The notes under the pieces are model-generated. The model searched no databases, was not told the origin of the DNA, and saw only the letters and a list, made by a program, of their open reading frames with translations. A DNA stretch of 64,000 nucleotides from Actinoplanes aureus (GTDB lineage: Bacteria > Actinomycetota > Actinomycetes > Mycobacteriales > Micromonosporaceae), in assembly GCF_015704865.1 (NCBI RefSeq), contig NZ_JADQTO010000037.1:17247-81246 (forward strand), given 5' to 3'. Below, one piece after another: positions 8,408 to 17,708 of the stretch; position 1 is the first letter of the stretch, and each line of letters begins with the position of its first letter. Both the position numbers and the translations under genes were made by a program.

Positions 8408-8899
8408 GTGCACGAGGACGACCTGATCCGGGCGGTCACGGCGGCGGTGGCGTTCGGGGTCATGCTCGCCGGGCACTACATCGGTGACCACTGGGTGCAG
8501 ACCAGCGACCAGGCGAACGGCAAGTCCCTCGACGTGGCCGGTTGCGTCCGCCGGGCGGCCCTGTGGCACTGCGCCAAGCACGTGGCCTCGTGGACCGCCA
8601 CCACCACGATCTTCCTGCTCGCCGCGTGCTGGTGGCTGCGTCTGCCGCTGCAACCGGGCTGGCTCGTGGCCGGGATCCTTCTCAACGCGCTCACCCACTA
8701 CATCGCCGACCTGCGCGTCCCGCTGATCCGTCTCGGCCGGCTGCTGGGCCGTGCCGGCTACATCGAGAACGTCGGCGTGGTCCGCCCGGCCGGCGCGGCC
8801 AGCACCGGCCCGGGCACCGCCCTCTTCGAACTCGACCAGGCCTGGCACATCGGCTGGCTCGCCGTCTCCGCCCTGCTGATCGCCGGCCCGCCCGCCTGA
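8408..8899 (+). CDS. Small integral membrane protein (DUF3307-like)
   Basis: The product (163 residues from GTG 8408, preceded by GAGAGG; an ATG at 8369 would add 13 residues) has about four hydrophobic segments. The motif GHYIGDHWVQT near the start, His-Lys in LWHCAKHVASW and the NALTHYIADLR segment resemble the His/Asp/Gln pattern of DUF3307 membrane proteins, whose function is unknown. The gene stands alone, upstream of a copy of the dispersed ~100-bp repeat. I regard the family match as tentative. Confidence 0.7.
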   Translation: MHEDDLIRAVTAAVAFGVMLAGHYIGDHWVQTSDQANGKSLDVAGCVRRAALWHCAKHVASWTATTTIFLLAACWWLRLPLQPGWLVAGILLNALTHYIADLRVPLIRLGRLLGRAGYIENVGVVRPAGAASTGPGTALFELDQAWHIGWLAVSALLIAGPPA

Positions 8900-8928
8900 C
8901 ATCCGCGACCGGGCTTGACCCGGCTCAT

Positions 8929-9024
8929 GGGCCCGGCGGTCGCGCTGGGGCCCGGTGCGGCTGCTGCTCGCGGGGGAGAGCGGGGACGGTCTCGTTCCGG
9001 CGGGACGGCCGGAACCCGTACCCC
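8929..9024 (+). repeat. Dispersed ~100-bp repeat, copy A
   Basis: The copy starts with GGGCCCGGCGGTCGCGCTGG, continues with a GCTCGCGGGGGAG core and ends near CCGGAACCCGTACCCC. Related copies are at 20590-20700 (reverse), 21380-21490, 43076-43174 (reverse) and 45492-45572. This one lies between the converging genes 8408-8899 and 9039-9701. Confidence 0.7.
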
Positions 9025-9038
9025 AAAGCCCGAAAGGA

Positions 9039-9701
9039 TTAAAGCGGGACCGATGCGGAGCGTGCGGGCATTGCCTGCGGGAGCCGGACGGCGAGGGCGG
9101 CCGTTGCGACGGCCAGCAGGAAGCCGGCGATCGGCTGGGCGAGCTGCAGGGTGAAGCCGGCGAGCACGAAGATCGGGATCAGTACGGCGTAGGCGATCCC
9201 GTGCCAGCGCAGCCCGCGACTGGTGCGGGCGATGGCCGTGCCGAGCACGATCGCGGCCACGATCAGCAGGAACGCCGCGGACAGTGCGGTGGCGAACAGG
9301 GCCGGCCCGTAGGCGGTGTCGTCGTTGAGCGCGGGCATCCCGGGGGTTCCGGCGAGGTGGGCGCGGCCGATGCCGGGCTGGACGAAGGCGGCGCTGCCGA
9401 ACGCCGCGGCCAGGAAGACGTTGGAGATCGTGGTGAGCGCCAGGCCGGTGATCGCGCTGCCCGCGGCGCGGCCGGCGGTGAGGAACGTGGTGACGGCGAC
9501 GGCGCCGAGGATCGCCAGTGCGGCGCCGAGGACGCTGGCGCCGAGGTGGCTGACCAGGAAGATGTCGGTGGTGACGTAGCGGGCGTAGGCGTCGAAGTCG
9601 TCGGTGGACGGCTGATGCGTGACGGTGCTCAGGCCCAGCAGGAGGCCGTAGGCGGGCAGTGCCCACAGGCCGGCCCTCGCGGCTCGCGTCGTCGTTGACA
9701 T
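9039..9701 (-). CDS. Six-helix integral membrane protein of unknown function
   Basis: A 220-residue hydrophobic protein starting at ATG 9701 (MSTTTRAARAGLWALPAYG). Hydrophobic stretches include ASVLGAALAILGAVAVTTFL, AFLLIVAAIVLGTAIA and IAYAVLIPIFVLAGF, giving about six helices; residues STVTHQPSTDDFDAYARYV form a polar loop after the first helix. It resembles DUF4386-type membrane proteins in layout, but I cannot make a firm family call. It is 53 bp downstream of the azoreductase 9755-10387 on the same strand and is probably in its transcript, which suggests the same MarR control. Confidence 0.75.
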   Translation of the reverse strand: MSTTTRAARAGLWALPAYGLLLGLSTVTHQPSTDDFDAYARYVTTDIFLVSHLGASVLGAALAILGAVAVTTFLTAGRAAGSAITGLALTTISNVFLAAAFGSAAFVQPGIGRAHLAGTPGMPALNDDTAYGPALFATALSAAFLLIVAAIVLGTAIARTSRGLRWHGIAYAVLIPIFVLAGFTLQLAQPIAGFLLAVATAALAVRLPQAMPARSASVPL

Positions 9702-9754
9702 GGTGGTCTTCCTCCCCGGCGCCGGGCGTCCTCGGTGAGTGGGTGACGAACCGA

Positions 9755-10387
9755 CTATGCGATGAACTGCTTGGCGACGTCGCGTGCCCGTTCGTGCGCC
9801 AGGCGACGACCGGTCTCCGCGTCGCCGGTCGCCAGATTGGGGCGGAAGTGGATCGCCTCGATCTCTTCGACGCCGGCCCAGCGCAGCCATCCCTCGAAGT
9901 ACGGTGCCTGGAAGTCGGCGCCGAAGGCGGGACCGCGGTCCGGGCCGTACACCGCGCTGGTGTAGATGACGGCGGCACGCTTGCCGCGCAGCAGGCCGCG
10001 GTAGCCGCTCTCCGGGTCGAACCCGAAGATCAGGCCGGGCTGGCTGATCACATCGATGAACTGCTTGAGGATGTACGGCACCCCGGCGTTCCACATCGGG
10101 ACGCTGAACAGGTAGCGGTCGGCGGCGTCGAAGCGGTGGAACGTGGCGATGGCCGCGGCCCACGCGTCAGCGGCCGCGCCCTGCGGCTCCTCACCGGCGA
10201 AGATCGCCATCTTGGCCGTCGCGGCGTCCGGCCCGAACGGCGGCAGGGTGCCGTCCCACAGGTCGTACTCCTCGATCGGCAGGCCGGGATCCAGCTCGCG
10301 CGCCGTGTCGAGGAAGGTGCCGGCGATCGCCAGGGACTCGGACTTCGGGCCGCGGGGCGAGGCCGAGATGTGCAGCAGCTTGCTCAT
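9755..10387 (-). CDS. FMN-dependent NADH-azoreductase / quinone reductase, second type
   Basis: The 210-residue protein begins MSKLLHISASPRGPKSES, the FMN phosphate loop of AcpD/AzoR enzymes, and has the SVPMWNAGVPYILKQFID segment and the YTSAVYGPDRGPAFG loop typical of the family. ATG 10387 is the start; the frame is open further upstream through the operator region. The gene is divergent from a MarR regulator (10478). The protein is clearly a different subgroup from the azoreductase at 7481 (PMWN instead of PLYN), so the two are not a recent duplication. Confidence 0.88.
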   Translation of the reverse strand: MSKLLHISASPRGPKSESLAIAGTFLDTARELDPGLPIEEYDLWDGTLPPFGPDAATAKMAIFAGEEPQGAAADAWAAAIATFHRFDAADRYLFSVPMWNAGVPYILKQFIDVISQPGLIFGFDPESGYRGLLRGKRAAVIYTSAVYGPDRGPAFGADFQAPYFEGWLRWAGVEEIEAIHFRPNLATGDAETGRRLAHERARDVAKQFIA

Positions 10388-10412
10388 GGGAACTCCGTCG
10401 CTAGAAGTCGAA

Positions 10413-10455
10413 TGCGTGCGCACGCACATTTCTACGCCAGTGCGTGCGCACGCAC
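10413..10455. promoter_or_regulatory. Paired MarR operators, perfect palindromes
   Basis: The 14-bp perfect palindrome TGCGTGCGCACGCA occurs twice, at 10413-10426 and 10441-10454, 28 bp apart start to start; the second extends to 16 bp. Both lie in the 90-bp gap between the azoreductase and the MarR gene. The sequence differs completely from the TTGAA-type sites at 7412-7456, so the two MarR circuits should not cross-talk through these sites. Confidence 0.7.
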
Positions 10456-10477
10456 AAGAATTGGCTAGGCTGACGTG

Positions 10478-10912
10478 ATGAGTGACACCGACGTGGCCGC
10501 GTGGGCGGCCCTGCTGCGGGTCCACGCCGCGCTGGTCCCGCTGCTGGACCGGGAGCTGCAGTCCGCCTGCGGGTTGCCGCTGACCTGGTACGACGTACTG
10601 CTGGAACTGAACTACGCCCCGGACCGGCGGCTGAGCATGGGTGAGCTGGGCCAGAAGGCGGTGGTCAGCCGGACCCGGGTCAGCCGGGTCGTCGACGCCC
10701 TCGCCGACGCCGGCCTGGCCACCCGGGAGAGCAACCCGGACGACCGGCGGTCCGCGTACGCGACGATCACCGAGGCCGGCCGGGAGCGGCTGCGTGGTGC
10801 CGCACCGGTCTATCTGGAGGGGATCCGGAAGCACTTCACCTCGCAGATGACCGCCGAGGAGTCCCGCGTCGTGGCCGGCGCGCTGGAGAAGGTCCTGAAG
10901 CGTCAGTTGTAG
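10478..10912 (+). CDS. MarR-family regulator of the divergent azoreductase
   Basis: A 144-residue MarR winged-helix protein. The recognition helix region is GELGQKAVVSRTRVSRVVDA and the wing carries the family's DDRRSAYATIT pattern. The start is ATG 10478; a GTG directly before it is in frame but less likely. Position opposite azoreductase 9755-10387 with two perfect palindromes between them supports repression of the azoreductase, its downstream membrane gene and itself. Confidence 0.87.
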   Translation: MSDTDVAAWAALLRVHAALVPLLDRELQSACGLPLTWYDVLLELNYAPDRRLSMGELGQKAVVSRTRVSRVVDALADAGLATRESNPDDRRSAYATITEAGRERLRGAAPVYLEGIRKHFTSQMTAEESRVVAGALEKVLKRQL

Positions 10913-10992
10913 AGGCGATCGCTACATCTGGTAGCCGCTAGATGGCGGAACCGCACATATGGCGAACGGCCGATTCGCTCTAGGGTGTCGCC

Positions 10993-12912
10993 ATGACGTC
11001 GCGGGGATTGGAGTATCTGGACCTGCTCGCCCGCGAAGCCGCGCTCGTCGAGTTCGAGCGCCCGCTCGTGGCCGCCCGCACGGCCGGGGCGACCGGCGCC
11101 GAACTCGACGAACTCGAACAGGCCAAACTGCTCGCCCTGCGGGTGCGCACGCTGCTGGAACGCCGGCGCCGGCGGGAGGAGGAGCTGTCCGCGCTGTACG
11201 ACACGGCCGGCGACCTGGCCGGGCTGCGTGACGTGGACGCCGTGCTGCGGGCCATCGTGCACCGGGTACGGACGCTGCTCAACGTGGACGTCTCGTACAT
11301 GACCCTGAACGACCCGGAACGCGGGGACACGTACATGCGGGTCACCGACGGGTCGGTGGCGGCCAGTTTTCAGAAACTGCGGCTGCCGCCCGGTGCCGGG
11401 CTGGGCGGGCTGGTCGCGCTCACCGGGACCCCGTACGCGACCGCGAACTATCCGACCGACAGCCGGTTCCAGCACACCACCGACATCGACCAGGGGGTCG
11501 GTGACGAGGGTCTGGTCGCGATTCTGGGCGTACCCATGCGGTTGGGATCCGCCGTGATCGGCGTGCTGTTCGCGGCGAACCGCGCCGAACGGCCGTTCGC
11601 CCGCGAAGAGGTCGCGCTGCTGTTGTCGCTGGCGGCGCACGCCGCGGTAGCGCTGGACACGGCCCGGCTGCTCAGCGAGATGCAGACCGCCCTCGCCGAG
11701 CTGTCCACGGCCAACTCGGTCATCCAGGCACACAGCGAGTCGGTGGAACGTGCCGCCGCGGCCCACGACCGGATGACCGCGGTGGTGCTGCGCGGCGGCG
11801 GCGTGGACGACGTCGCCGCCGACCTGGTCGGCGTCCTGCACGGCTCGCTGCTGGTCATCGACGCGCAGGGCCGCACGCTGGCCACGGCACGGACGCCGGA
11901 CTGCGACGCGGAACTGCCCGAACCGGCCGGTGCCACGGTGGGCGAGGCGGTCGCGGCCTCGCGCGGGGAGGGCCGCAGCGTACGCCGGGGCGACCTGATC
12001 ATCGCGGCCGTGGTCGCCGGCGCCGACAACCTCGGTGCCCTGGTCTTCCGCCCGGCCCGGCCCCTGGAAGACGTGGACCAGCGCATCCTCGAACGCGCCG
12101 CACAGGTCACCGCGCTGCTGCTGCTGTTCCGGCGTACCGTCGCCGAAGCCGAGGCGCAGGTCCGCGGCGACCTGCTCGACGACCTGATCAGCCGCCCGGT
12201 ACGCGACCCGGACGCGGTCCGCTCCCGGGCCGGGCGCCTCGGGCTCGACGTGGACGCGTCCTATGTCGTGGTGGCCGCCGGTGACGAGAGCGGGGACGGG
12301 CTCGGGCAGCGGGCCGTCTCGTGGGCCCGCACGTTCGCCGCGAGCCGGCGCGGGCTGGCGATGAGCCGGGACAGCCGGGTCGCGCTGCTGCTGCCGGGCG
12401 AGGATCCGGCGGAGACCGCGCGGATCGTCGCGAAGGAGCTGAGCCGCAGCCTCGGGCGGCCGGTGACCGCCGGCGGGGCCGGGCCGGCTCGCGGTGCCGA
12501 GGGCGTGGCGCCCGCGTACCGGGAAGCGGACCAGTGCCTCAGCGCCCTGATCACGCTGGGCCGCGCCGGGTGCGGTGCGGGGACCGCCGAACTCGGCTAC
12601 GTCGGCCTGCTGCTCGGCGAGCGGCGCGACGTCGCCGGATTCGTGCACGGCGTGATCGGACCGGTGATCGCGTACGACGAGCGCCGGGGCACCGCGCTGA
12701 TCCGGACGCTCGAGGTCTACTTCGACGCCGGTTGCGGTCTCGCCAAGGCGGCCGAAGCCCTGCACGTGCACGTCAACACGGTCACCCAGCGCCTGGACCG
12801 GGTGGCGCAGCTGCTCGGCGACGACTGGCAGCACCCGCGGCGCGTACTCGATCTCCAGCTCGCCCTGCGGCTGCACCGGCTGCGCGGACCACTGGACGCC
12901 GACCACACCTAG
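10993..12912 (+). CDS. GAF-domain PucR/CdaR-type transcriptional regulator
   Basis: The 639-residue protein has a helical, Arg/Glu-rich start (residues 1-70), a GAF domain (about 75-225, LYDTAGDLAGLRDVDAVLRA onward), a second sensor-like middle region (~270-400) and a C-terminal PucR HTH_30 region ending in YFDAGCGLAKAAEALHVHVN and TVTQRLDRVAQLLGD. PucR-type proteins with an N-terminal GAF usually activate catabolic or transport genes in response to a small molecule. It is 101 bp upstream of the MHS transporter on the same strand, which is the natural candidate target. Confidence 0.87.
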   Translation: MTSRGLEYLDLLAREAALVEFERPLVAARTAGATGAELDELEQAKLLALRVRTLLERRRRREEELSALYDTAGDLAGLRDVDAVLRAIVHRVRTLLNVDVSYMTLNDPERGDTYMRVTDGSVAASFQKLRLPPGAGLGGLVALTGTPYATANYPTDSRFQHTTDIDQGVGDEGLVAILGVPMRLGSAVIGVLFAANRAERPFAREEVALLLSLAAHAAVALDTARLLSEMQTALAELSTANSVIQAHSESVERAAAAHDRMTAVVLRGGGVDDVAADLVGVLHGSLLVIDAQGRTLATARTPDCDAELPEPAGATVGEAVAASRGEGRSVRRGDLIIAAVVAGADNLGALVFRPARPLEDVDQRILERAAQVTALLLLFRRTVAEAEAQVRGDLLDDLISRPVRDPDAVRSRAGRLGLDVDASYVVVAAGDESGDGLGQRAVSWARTFAASRRGLAMSRDSRVALLLPGEDPAETARIVAKELSRSLGRPVTAGGAGPARGAEGVAPAYREADQCLSALITLGRAGCGAGTAELGYVGLLLGERRDVAGFVHGVIGPVIAYDERRGTALIRTLEVYFDAGCGLAKAAEALHVHVNTVTQRLDRVAQLLGDDWQHPRRVLDLQLALRLHRLRGPLDADHT

Positions 12913-13013
12913 GCCGGCGTCAATGTGTGGATCCGATCCATGGGATCCGGCCCACCCACGGCCGTAACGTCCCGTTCACCACCGCATCCCCCTGCGATCC
13001 AGGAAGGATCAGC

Positions 13014-14360
13014 ATGTCCATAACCTCCACGCCGGCCGCGGGCACCGAACGTGCCTCCGTCGTCAAGGTCGTTTTCGCCTCCCTGGTCGGCACCGCCGTG
13101 GAGTGGTACGACTTCTTCCTCTACGGCTCCGCGGCTGCCCTCGTCTTCGGCACCCTGTTCTTCCCCAGCTCAGACCCGGTGACCGGCACCCTCCTGGCGT
13201 TCGGCACGTACGCCCTCGGCTTCGTCGCCCGCCCGCTCGGCGGCATCGTGTTCGGCCACTTCGGTGACCGGGTGGGCCGCAAGAAGATGCTCGTCGTCTC
13301 CCTCATGCTGATGGGCGGGGCGACCATCGCGATCGGCCTGCTGCCGACGTACGCGACCATCGGCCTCGCCGCCCCGATCCTGCTGCTCACCTGCCGGCTG
13401 CTCCAGGGCTTCGCGGTCGGCGGCGAATGGGGCGGTGCGGTGCTGATGGCCGCCGAACACGGCGACGACGCCCGGCGCGGTTTCTGGTCCTCCTGGCCGC
13501 AGGCCGGCGTCGCCCTGGGCAACCTGCTCGCCACCGGTGTGCTGTGGCTGCTCGCGCTGGTGCAGCCGGACGAGCAGTTCGAGGCGTGGGGCTGGCGCAT
13601 CCCGTTCCTGCTGAGCGCCGTCCTCGTGCTGGTCGGCCTCTGGGTGCGGCTCAGCGTCGAGGAGTCACCGGTCTTCAAGCAGGCGCGGGAGCGGCTCGGC
13701 GAGCGTAACCACCAGCCGCTGCTCGAGGTGCTCCGCCTCTACCCGCGCGAGGTGCTGCTCGCGATGGGCATGCGGCTGGCCGAGAACATCGGCTACTACA
13801 TCGTCACGGTCATCTCGATCACCTACCTGACCACGTTCGCCGGCACCGCCGCCGACAAGAGCCTGATCCTCACCGCGCTGCTGATCGGCTCGGCCGCACA
13901 GTTCGTGCTCATCCCGCTGATCGGCGCGCTCTCCGACCGGGTCGGCCGCCGGCCGATCTACCTGGTCGGCGCCGCCGGCATCGCGGTCTGGTCGTTCGTC
14001 TTCTTCGACCTGGTCGGCAGCCGCTCCGAGCCGAAGATCATCCTCGCGGTGGTGGTCGGCCTGTTCCTGCACGCCCTCATGTACGCCCCGCAGGCCGCCT
14101 TCTTCTCCGAGCTCTTCGGCACGTCGGTCCGCTACACCGGCGCGTCCGTCGGCTACCAGCTCGCCTCGATCTTCGCCGGGGCGCTCGCCCCGATCATCGC
14201 GTTGAAGCTGCTCGGCGACGTCGACAACCCCAACACCACCGCCGTGGCGATCTACATGACGCTCGCCTCGGTCATCACCATCGCCGCGGTCCTGCTGGCG
14301 AAGGAGACCGCGCGCACCTCGCTGCGCCACGACCGCACCCTGGACCAGGCCGCCGACTGA
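13014..14360 (+). CDS. MHS-family MFS transporter (metabolite:H+ symporter)
   Basis: A 448-residue MFS protein with the MHS signature near the start (GTAVEWYDFFLYGSAAALVF), motif A GHFGDRVGRKKMLV between TM2 and TM3 and its repeat GALSDRVGRRPIYL between TM8 and TM9. MHS members import organic acids, proline/betaine or shikimate-like compounds with protons. ATG 13014 has an AGGAAGG site; the longer open frame upstream overlaps the GAF/PucR gene and is a shadow. A GATCC-ATG-GGATC inverted repeat at 12935-12947 could bind the upstream regulator. The substrate is unknown. Confidence 0.88.
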   Translation: MSITSTPAAGTERASVVKVVFASLVGTAVEWYDFFLYGSAAALVFGTLFFPSSDPVTGTLLAFGTYALGFVARPLGGIVFGHFGDRVGRKKMLVVSLMLMGGATIAIGLLPTYATIGLAAPILLLTCRLLQGFAVGGEWGGAVLMAAEHGDDARRGFWSSWPQAGVALGNLLATGVLWLLALVQPDEQFEAWGWRIPFLLSAVLVLVGLWVRLSVEESPVFKQARERLGERNHQPLLEVLRLYPREVLLAMGMRLAENIGYYIVTVISITYLTTFAGTAADKSLILTALLIGSAAQFVLIPLIGALSDRVGRRPIYLVGAAGIAVWSFVFFDLVGSRSEPKIILAVVVGLFLHALMYAPQAAFFSELFGTSVRYTGASVGYQLASIFAGALAPIIALKLLGDVDNPNTTAVAIYMTLASVITIAAVLLAKETARTSLRHDRTLDQAAD

Positions 14361-14419
14361 GATCACGGTTCCGGAACCGGATATAGACCTCGGTCCATTG
14401 ACACGGTGTCCCGCACGGC

Positions 14420-17400
14420 GTGACGCTCGTCCTCGTGTGGACACGTGTCAGTGGCCGAGGTCTGCTGGTTCTGCTGCTCCTGCTGTTCGCCACGCCGGGC
14501 GCGGCGCTCGCCGCGCCGCCCGCGCCGCGGATCCACGGGCAGACCGTCCGGGCCGGACACCTGCGGGTGCAGGTGCTCAGTCCCACCCTGTTGCGGCTGG
14601 AGTACGCGGCCGACGACTCCTTCGAGGACCGGCCGACCTTCAACGCCGTCGCCCGCCATCCCCGGCGTACCTGGTTCACCGCCTCGACCGGCAACGGTGA
14701 ACTGCGCGTCCGCACGAGTGCCGTGACCCTGCGGTACCGGCTGGACAGCGGACCGGTCACCCCCGTGAACACCACCCTCCGGACGAGTGCCGGCACCGCG
14801 CACCCGGCGTTCGGCTCGCCGGCCCGCGACGACACGCTGGGCGGCTGGTACCGCGGCATGGACTTCTACGAGGGCCAGGCCGGACCCGTCGATCAGCTCA
14901 CCCTGCACCCCGGCATGCTCAACCGCGGCGGCTGGTACCTGCTCGACGACACGAACACCGCGATCCGTACGAGCACCGGCTGGGTCACCGCGCGTCCCGC
15001 CCGCACGGGGGCCTACCAGGACGGATACCTCTTCGGGTACGGCCACGACTACCCGCGCGGCCTGGCCGACCTGCGGACCCTGACCGGCCCGTCGCTGCTG
15101 CCGCCGAAGTGGGCGTTCGGCACCTGGTTCTCCAAGTATCAGGCGTACAGCGCCGAGGACTACGAGACAGAGATCCTGCCGGCCTTCCGCGAGCACGACG
15201 TCCCGCTCGACTCGCTGGTGATCGACACCGACTGGAAGGCGCCCAACCAGTGGGCCGGCTGGAACTGGAACACCGGCCTGTTCCCTAAACCGGACGAGTT
15301 CCTCGACGACCTGAGCCGGCGGGGCATCGCCTCGGTCCTCAACATCCACGCCGCGATCTCCGGCGACGATCCCCGCTTCGCCGAGGCGCAGGGGGTCGCG
15401 AAGGGCAAGCTCACACCGGCGACCAGCAGCTTCGCGCCGAACCCGTACCGCTTCGACTGGGCCGACCCGGACCAGGCCCGAGCCTACGACCAACTGCACA
15501 AACCGTTCGAAAACCAGGGGGTACGGCAGTGGTGGCTCGACTACTGCTGCGACGACAGCTTCGTGGGCACACCCGGCCTCACCGCCGACAGCTGGGTCAA
15601 CGAGCTGTACCGGCGAAACGGGGAGGCTCGCGGGCAGCGCGGGTTCTCGCTGTCCCGGATCGGCGCGTCGTTCCCGGCCTACACCACCATCGGGCCGTCC
15701 GGGCCGTGGGGTGAGCACCGCAGCACGGTGCACTTCACCGGCGACACCCGGCCGGACTGGGCGAGCCTGGCGTTCGCCGCGAAGATGACCCCGGCCGAGG
15801 CGGCCATCGGCATGTCCTACGTCAGCCACGACATCGGCAGCTTCGCCGGCAAGCACCTGCCCGACGACCTCTACCTGCGATGGGTGCAGCTCGGCGCGTT
15901 CCAGCCGATCCTGCGGCTGCACTCCGACCACGGCGACCGGCTGCCCTGGGAGTACGCGGACACCGTCGGCGAGCCGGCCGAGGACTTCCTGCGGCTGCGC
16001 GAGTCGCTGGTGCCCTACCTGTACACGGCGGCACGGCAGACGTACGACACCGGGCTGCCGATGGCCCGGCCGCTGTACCTGAGCTGGCCGGAGCTGGACG
16101 AGGCGTACCGGCACGACACCCAGTACCTGCTCGGCGACTCGTTGCTGGTCGCGCCGGTGACCACGCCCGGGCTCAGCGCAGCCGTCCCGGTCTGGTTCCC
16201 GCCGGGCATCTGGACCGACATCTTCACCGGCACGACGTTCCGCGGCCCGGCCACGCGTACCGTCGCCGCGACACCGGACCACATGCCCGTCTACGCCCGC
16301 GCGGGCGGCATCGTGGCCGGAGCGCACCCGGCCGCCAACATCGCCGCGCAGCCGCGCGACCGGCTCCGGCTGACCGTCTACCCGCACGCCTCAGGTGGTA
16401 CCACCGTCTACGACGACGCGGGCGACGGGCTCGGCTACCGCGACGGCCAGTACCAGCGGATCCCGGTCCGCTACGACGAGGGCCGCCGCTCGACGCTGAC
16501 CGTCGGCCCGGTCGCCGGCGGCTATCCGGGTGCGCCCGCCACCCGCCGCTACACCGCCGAGTTCGCCGGCGTCTCCCGCCCGAACCTCGTCACCGTCGCC
16601 GGCCGGACCGCGCCGTTCTCCTATGACAGCGCGAAACGCCTGCTCACCGTGGAGGTGCCGGCGAACGCGGCCGGCCGCCGGGTGGCCGTCAGCCACGACG
16701 GACGGCCGCTCACCGTGGCGCAGCAGCCGGCTGTCGAGCTGACCCTGACGGCACCCGACGGCCTGCAGTCAGGTGCGACCAGCCGCCTGGTCAGCACCGC
16801 CCGCAACCTCGGACCGGGCACGATCACCGAGCTGGCGGCGAGTGTGACCGCGCCGGACGGCTGGGTGATCACCCCGCGGACTCCGGTCACCTCGGCGTCG
16901 CTCGCGCCCGGCGAGACCTTCACGGTCACGTACGACGTGACACCGGCCGGGGCGTCGCCGCGCACCGCGAACGTGGTGGGCCGGCTCGCGTACCGCGATC
17001 CCGACGGCAGCCGGGTGAGCCTGCCGGCCGCCCTCACCGTCCCGGTCCGCCCGGTCGAGGTCACGTTCCGGGTGCTCGCCCCGCCGGGCATGCCACCCGA
17101 CGCGACGCTGTACGTGCCCGGCAACATCACCGAGCTGGGGCCGTGGGACCCCGGCAAGCTGGCCATGACGCACCGGGGCGGCGGCGTCTGGGAGGCCACG
17201 ATCACCGTGCTGGACGGTACCGACATCCAGTACAAGTACACCCGCGGCACGTGGGAGACGGTCGAGGAGTGGGGCTCGATCACCGGCACCAACAACCGCA
17301 ACGTCACGGTGGACGGCGGCATCACCCGCACCATGCTGGTCGACGACACCTCCACGGCATGGGACACGCCCGGTGTGCCGGACACCCACCTGGCCGTCCG

Positions 17401-17701
17401 GTACTGGCGTGACCCGCTGGTCGTCGCCACCGTCGCGACGGCGAGCGCGGTGACCGTGACGTTCCAGCGCGACATCCAGCCCACCGGCGCGGACTACACC
17501 GGCTCGGTGACCGTCACCGGTCCGGGCGGCGCGGTGCCGGGCACGGTCGCCGAACCCGCACCGGGAACGCTGGTGTGGACACCGGCGGCCCCGCTCGGTG
17601 CTGGGTCGTACACGTTGACGGTGGCGGGGGTGAGCAGCACGGGACCGGCCGGCGTGCCGATTCGTACGCCGTACACGTCCACCTTCACCGTGCCGTCATG
17701 A
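14420..17701 (+). CDS. Secreted GH31 alpha-glucosidase-type enzyme with CBM20
   Basis: A 1093-residue exported protein. It has a signal peptide (LLVLLLLLFATPGAALA, cleavage near residue 32), an N-terminal beta domain, then the GH31 barrel with the nucleophile Asp in RQWWLDYCCDDS (about residue 373) and the acid/base Asp in FTGDTRPDW (about 440). C-terminal beta sheets follow, then a NEW3-like domain (~770-870), a starch-binding CBM20 domain (~875-975, YVPGNITELGPWDP, IQYKYTRG) and a final Ig-like domain. GH31 enzymes with this layout act on starch- or dextran-derived alpha-glucans or transfer glucosyl units. The double-Cys LDYCCDD variant is less usual. The GTG start at 14420 is provisional; nearby GTG codons could also serve. 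Confidence 0.88.
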   Translation: MTLVLVWTRVSGRGLLVLLLLLFATPGAALAAPPAPRIHGQTVRAGHLRVQVLSPTLLRLEYAADDSFEDRPTFNAVARHPRRTWFTASTGNGELRVRTSAVTLRYRLDSGPVTPVNTTLRTSAGTAHPAFGSPARDDTLGGWYRGMDFYEGQAGPVDQLTLHPGMLNRGGWYLLDDTNTAIRTSTGWVTARPARTGAYQDGYLFGYGHDYPRGLADLRTLTGPSLLPPKWAFGTWFSKYQAYSAEDYETEILPAFREHDVPLDSLVIDTDWKAPNQWAGWNWNTGLFPKPDEFLDDLSRRGIASVLNIHAAISGDDPRFAEAQGVAKGKLTPATSSFAPNPYRFDWADPDQARAYDQLHKPFENQGVRQWWLDYCCDDSFVGTPGLTADSWVNELYRRNGEARGQRGFSLSRIGASFPAYTTIGPSGPWGEHRSTVHFTGDTRPDWASLAFAAKMTPAEAAIGMSYVSHDIGSFAGKHLPDDLYLRWVQLGAFQPILRLHSDHGDRLPWEYADTVGEPAEDFLRLRESLVPYLYTAARQTYDTGLPMARPLYLSWPELDEAYRHDTQYLLGDSLLVAPVTTPGLSAAVPVWFPPGIWTDIFTGTTFRGPATRTVAATPDHMPVYARAGGIVAGAHPAANIAAQPRDRLRLTVYPHASGGTTVYDDAGDGLGYRDGQYQRIPVRYDEGRRSTLTVGPVAGGYPGAPATRRYTAEFAGVSRPNLVTVAGRTAPFSYDSAKRLLTVEVPANAAGRRVAVSHDGRPLTVAQQPAVELTLTAPDGLQSGATSRLVSTARNLGPGTITELAASVTAPDGWVITPRTPVTSASLAPGETFTVTYDVTPAGASPRTANVVGRLAYRDPDGSRVSLPAALTVPVRPVEVTFRVLAPPGMPPDATLYVPGNITELGPWDPGKLAMTHRGGGVWEATITVLDGTDIQYKYTRGTWETVEEWGSITGTNNRNVTVDGGITRTMLVDDTSTAWDTPGVPDTHLAVRYWRDPLVVATVATASAVTVTFQRDIQPTGADYTGSVTVTGPGGAVPGTVAEPAPGTLVWTPAAPLGAGSYTLTVAGVSSTGPAGVPIRTPYTSTFTVPS

Positions 17702-17708
17702 TGAAGCG

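Noticed and set aside
12935..12947. GATCC-ATG-GGATC inverted repeat before the MHS transporter as an operator
   Set aside because: The arms are only 5 bp and overlap a simple GGATCC repetition; mentioned with the gene but not listed as a site.
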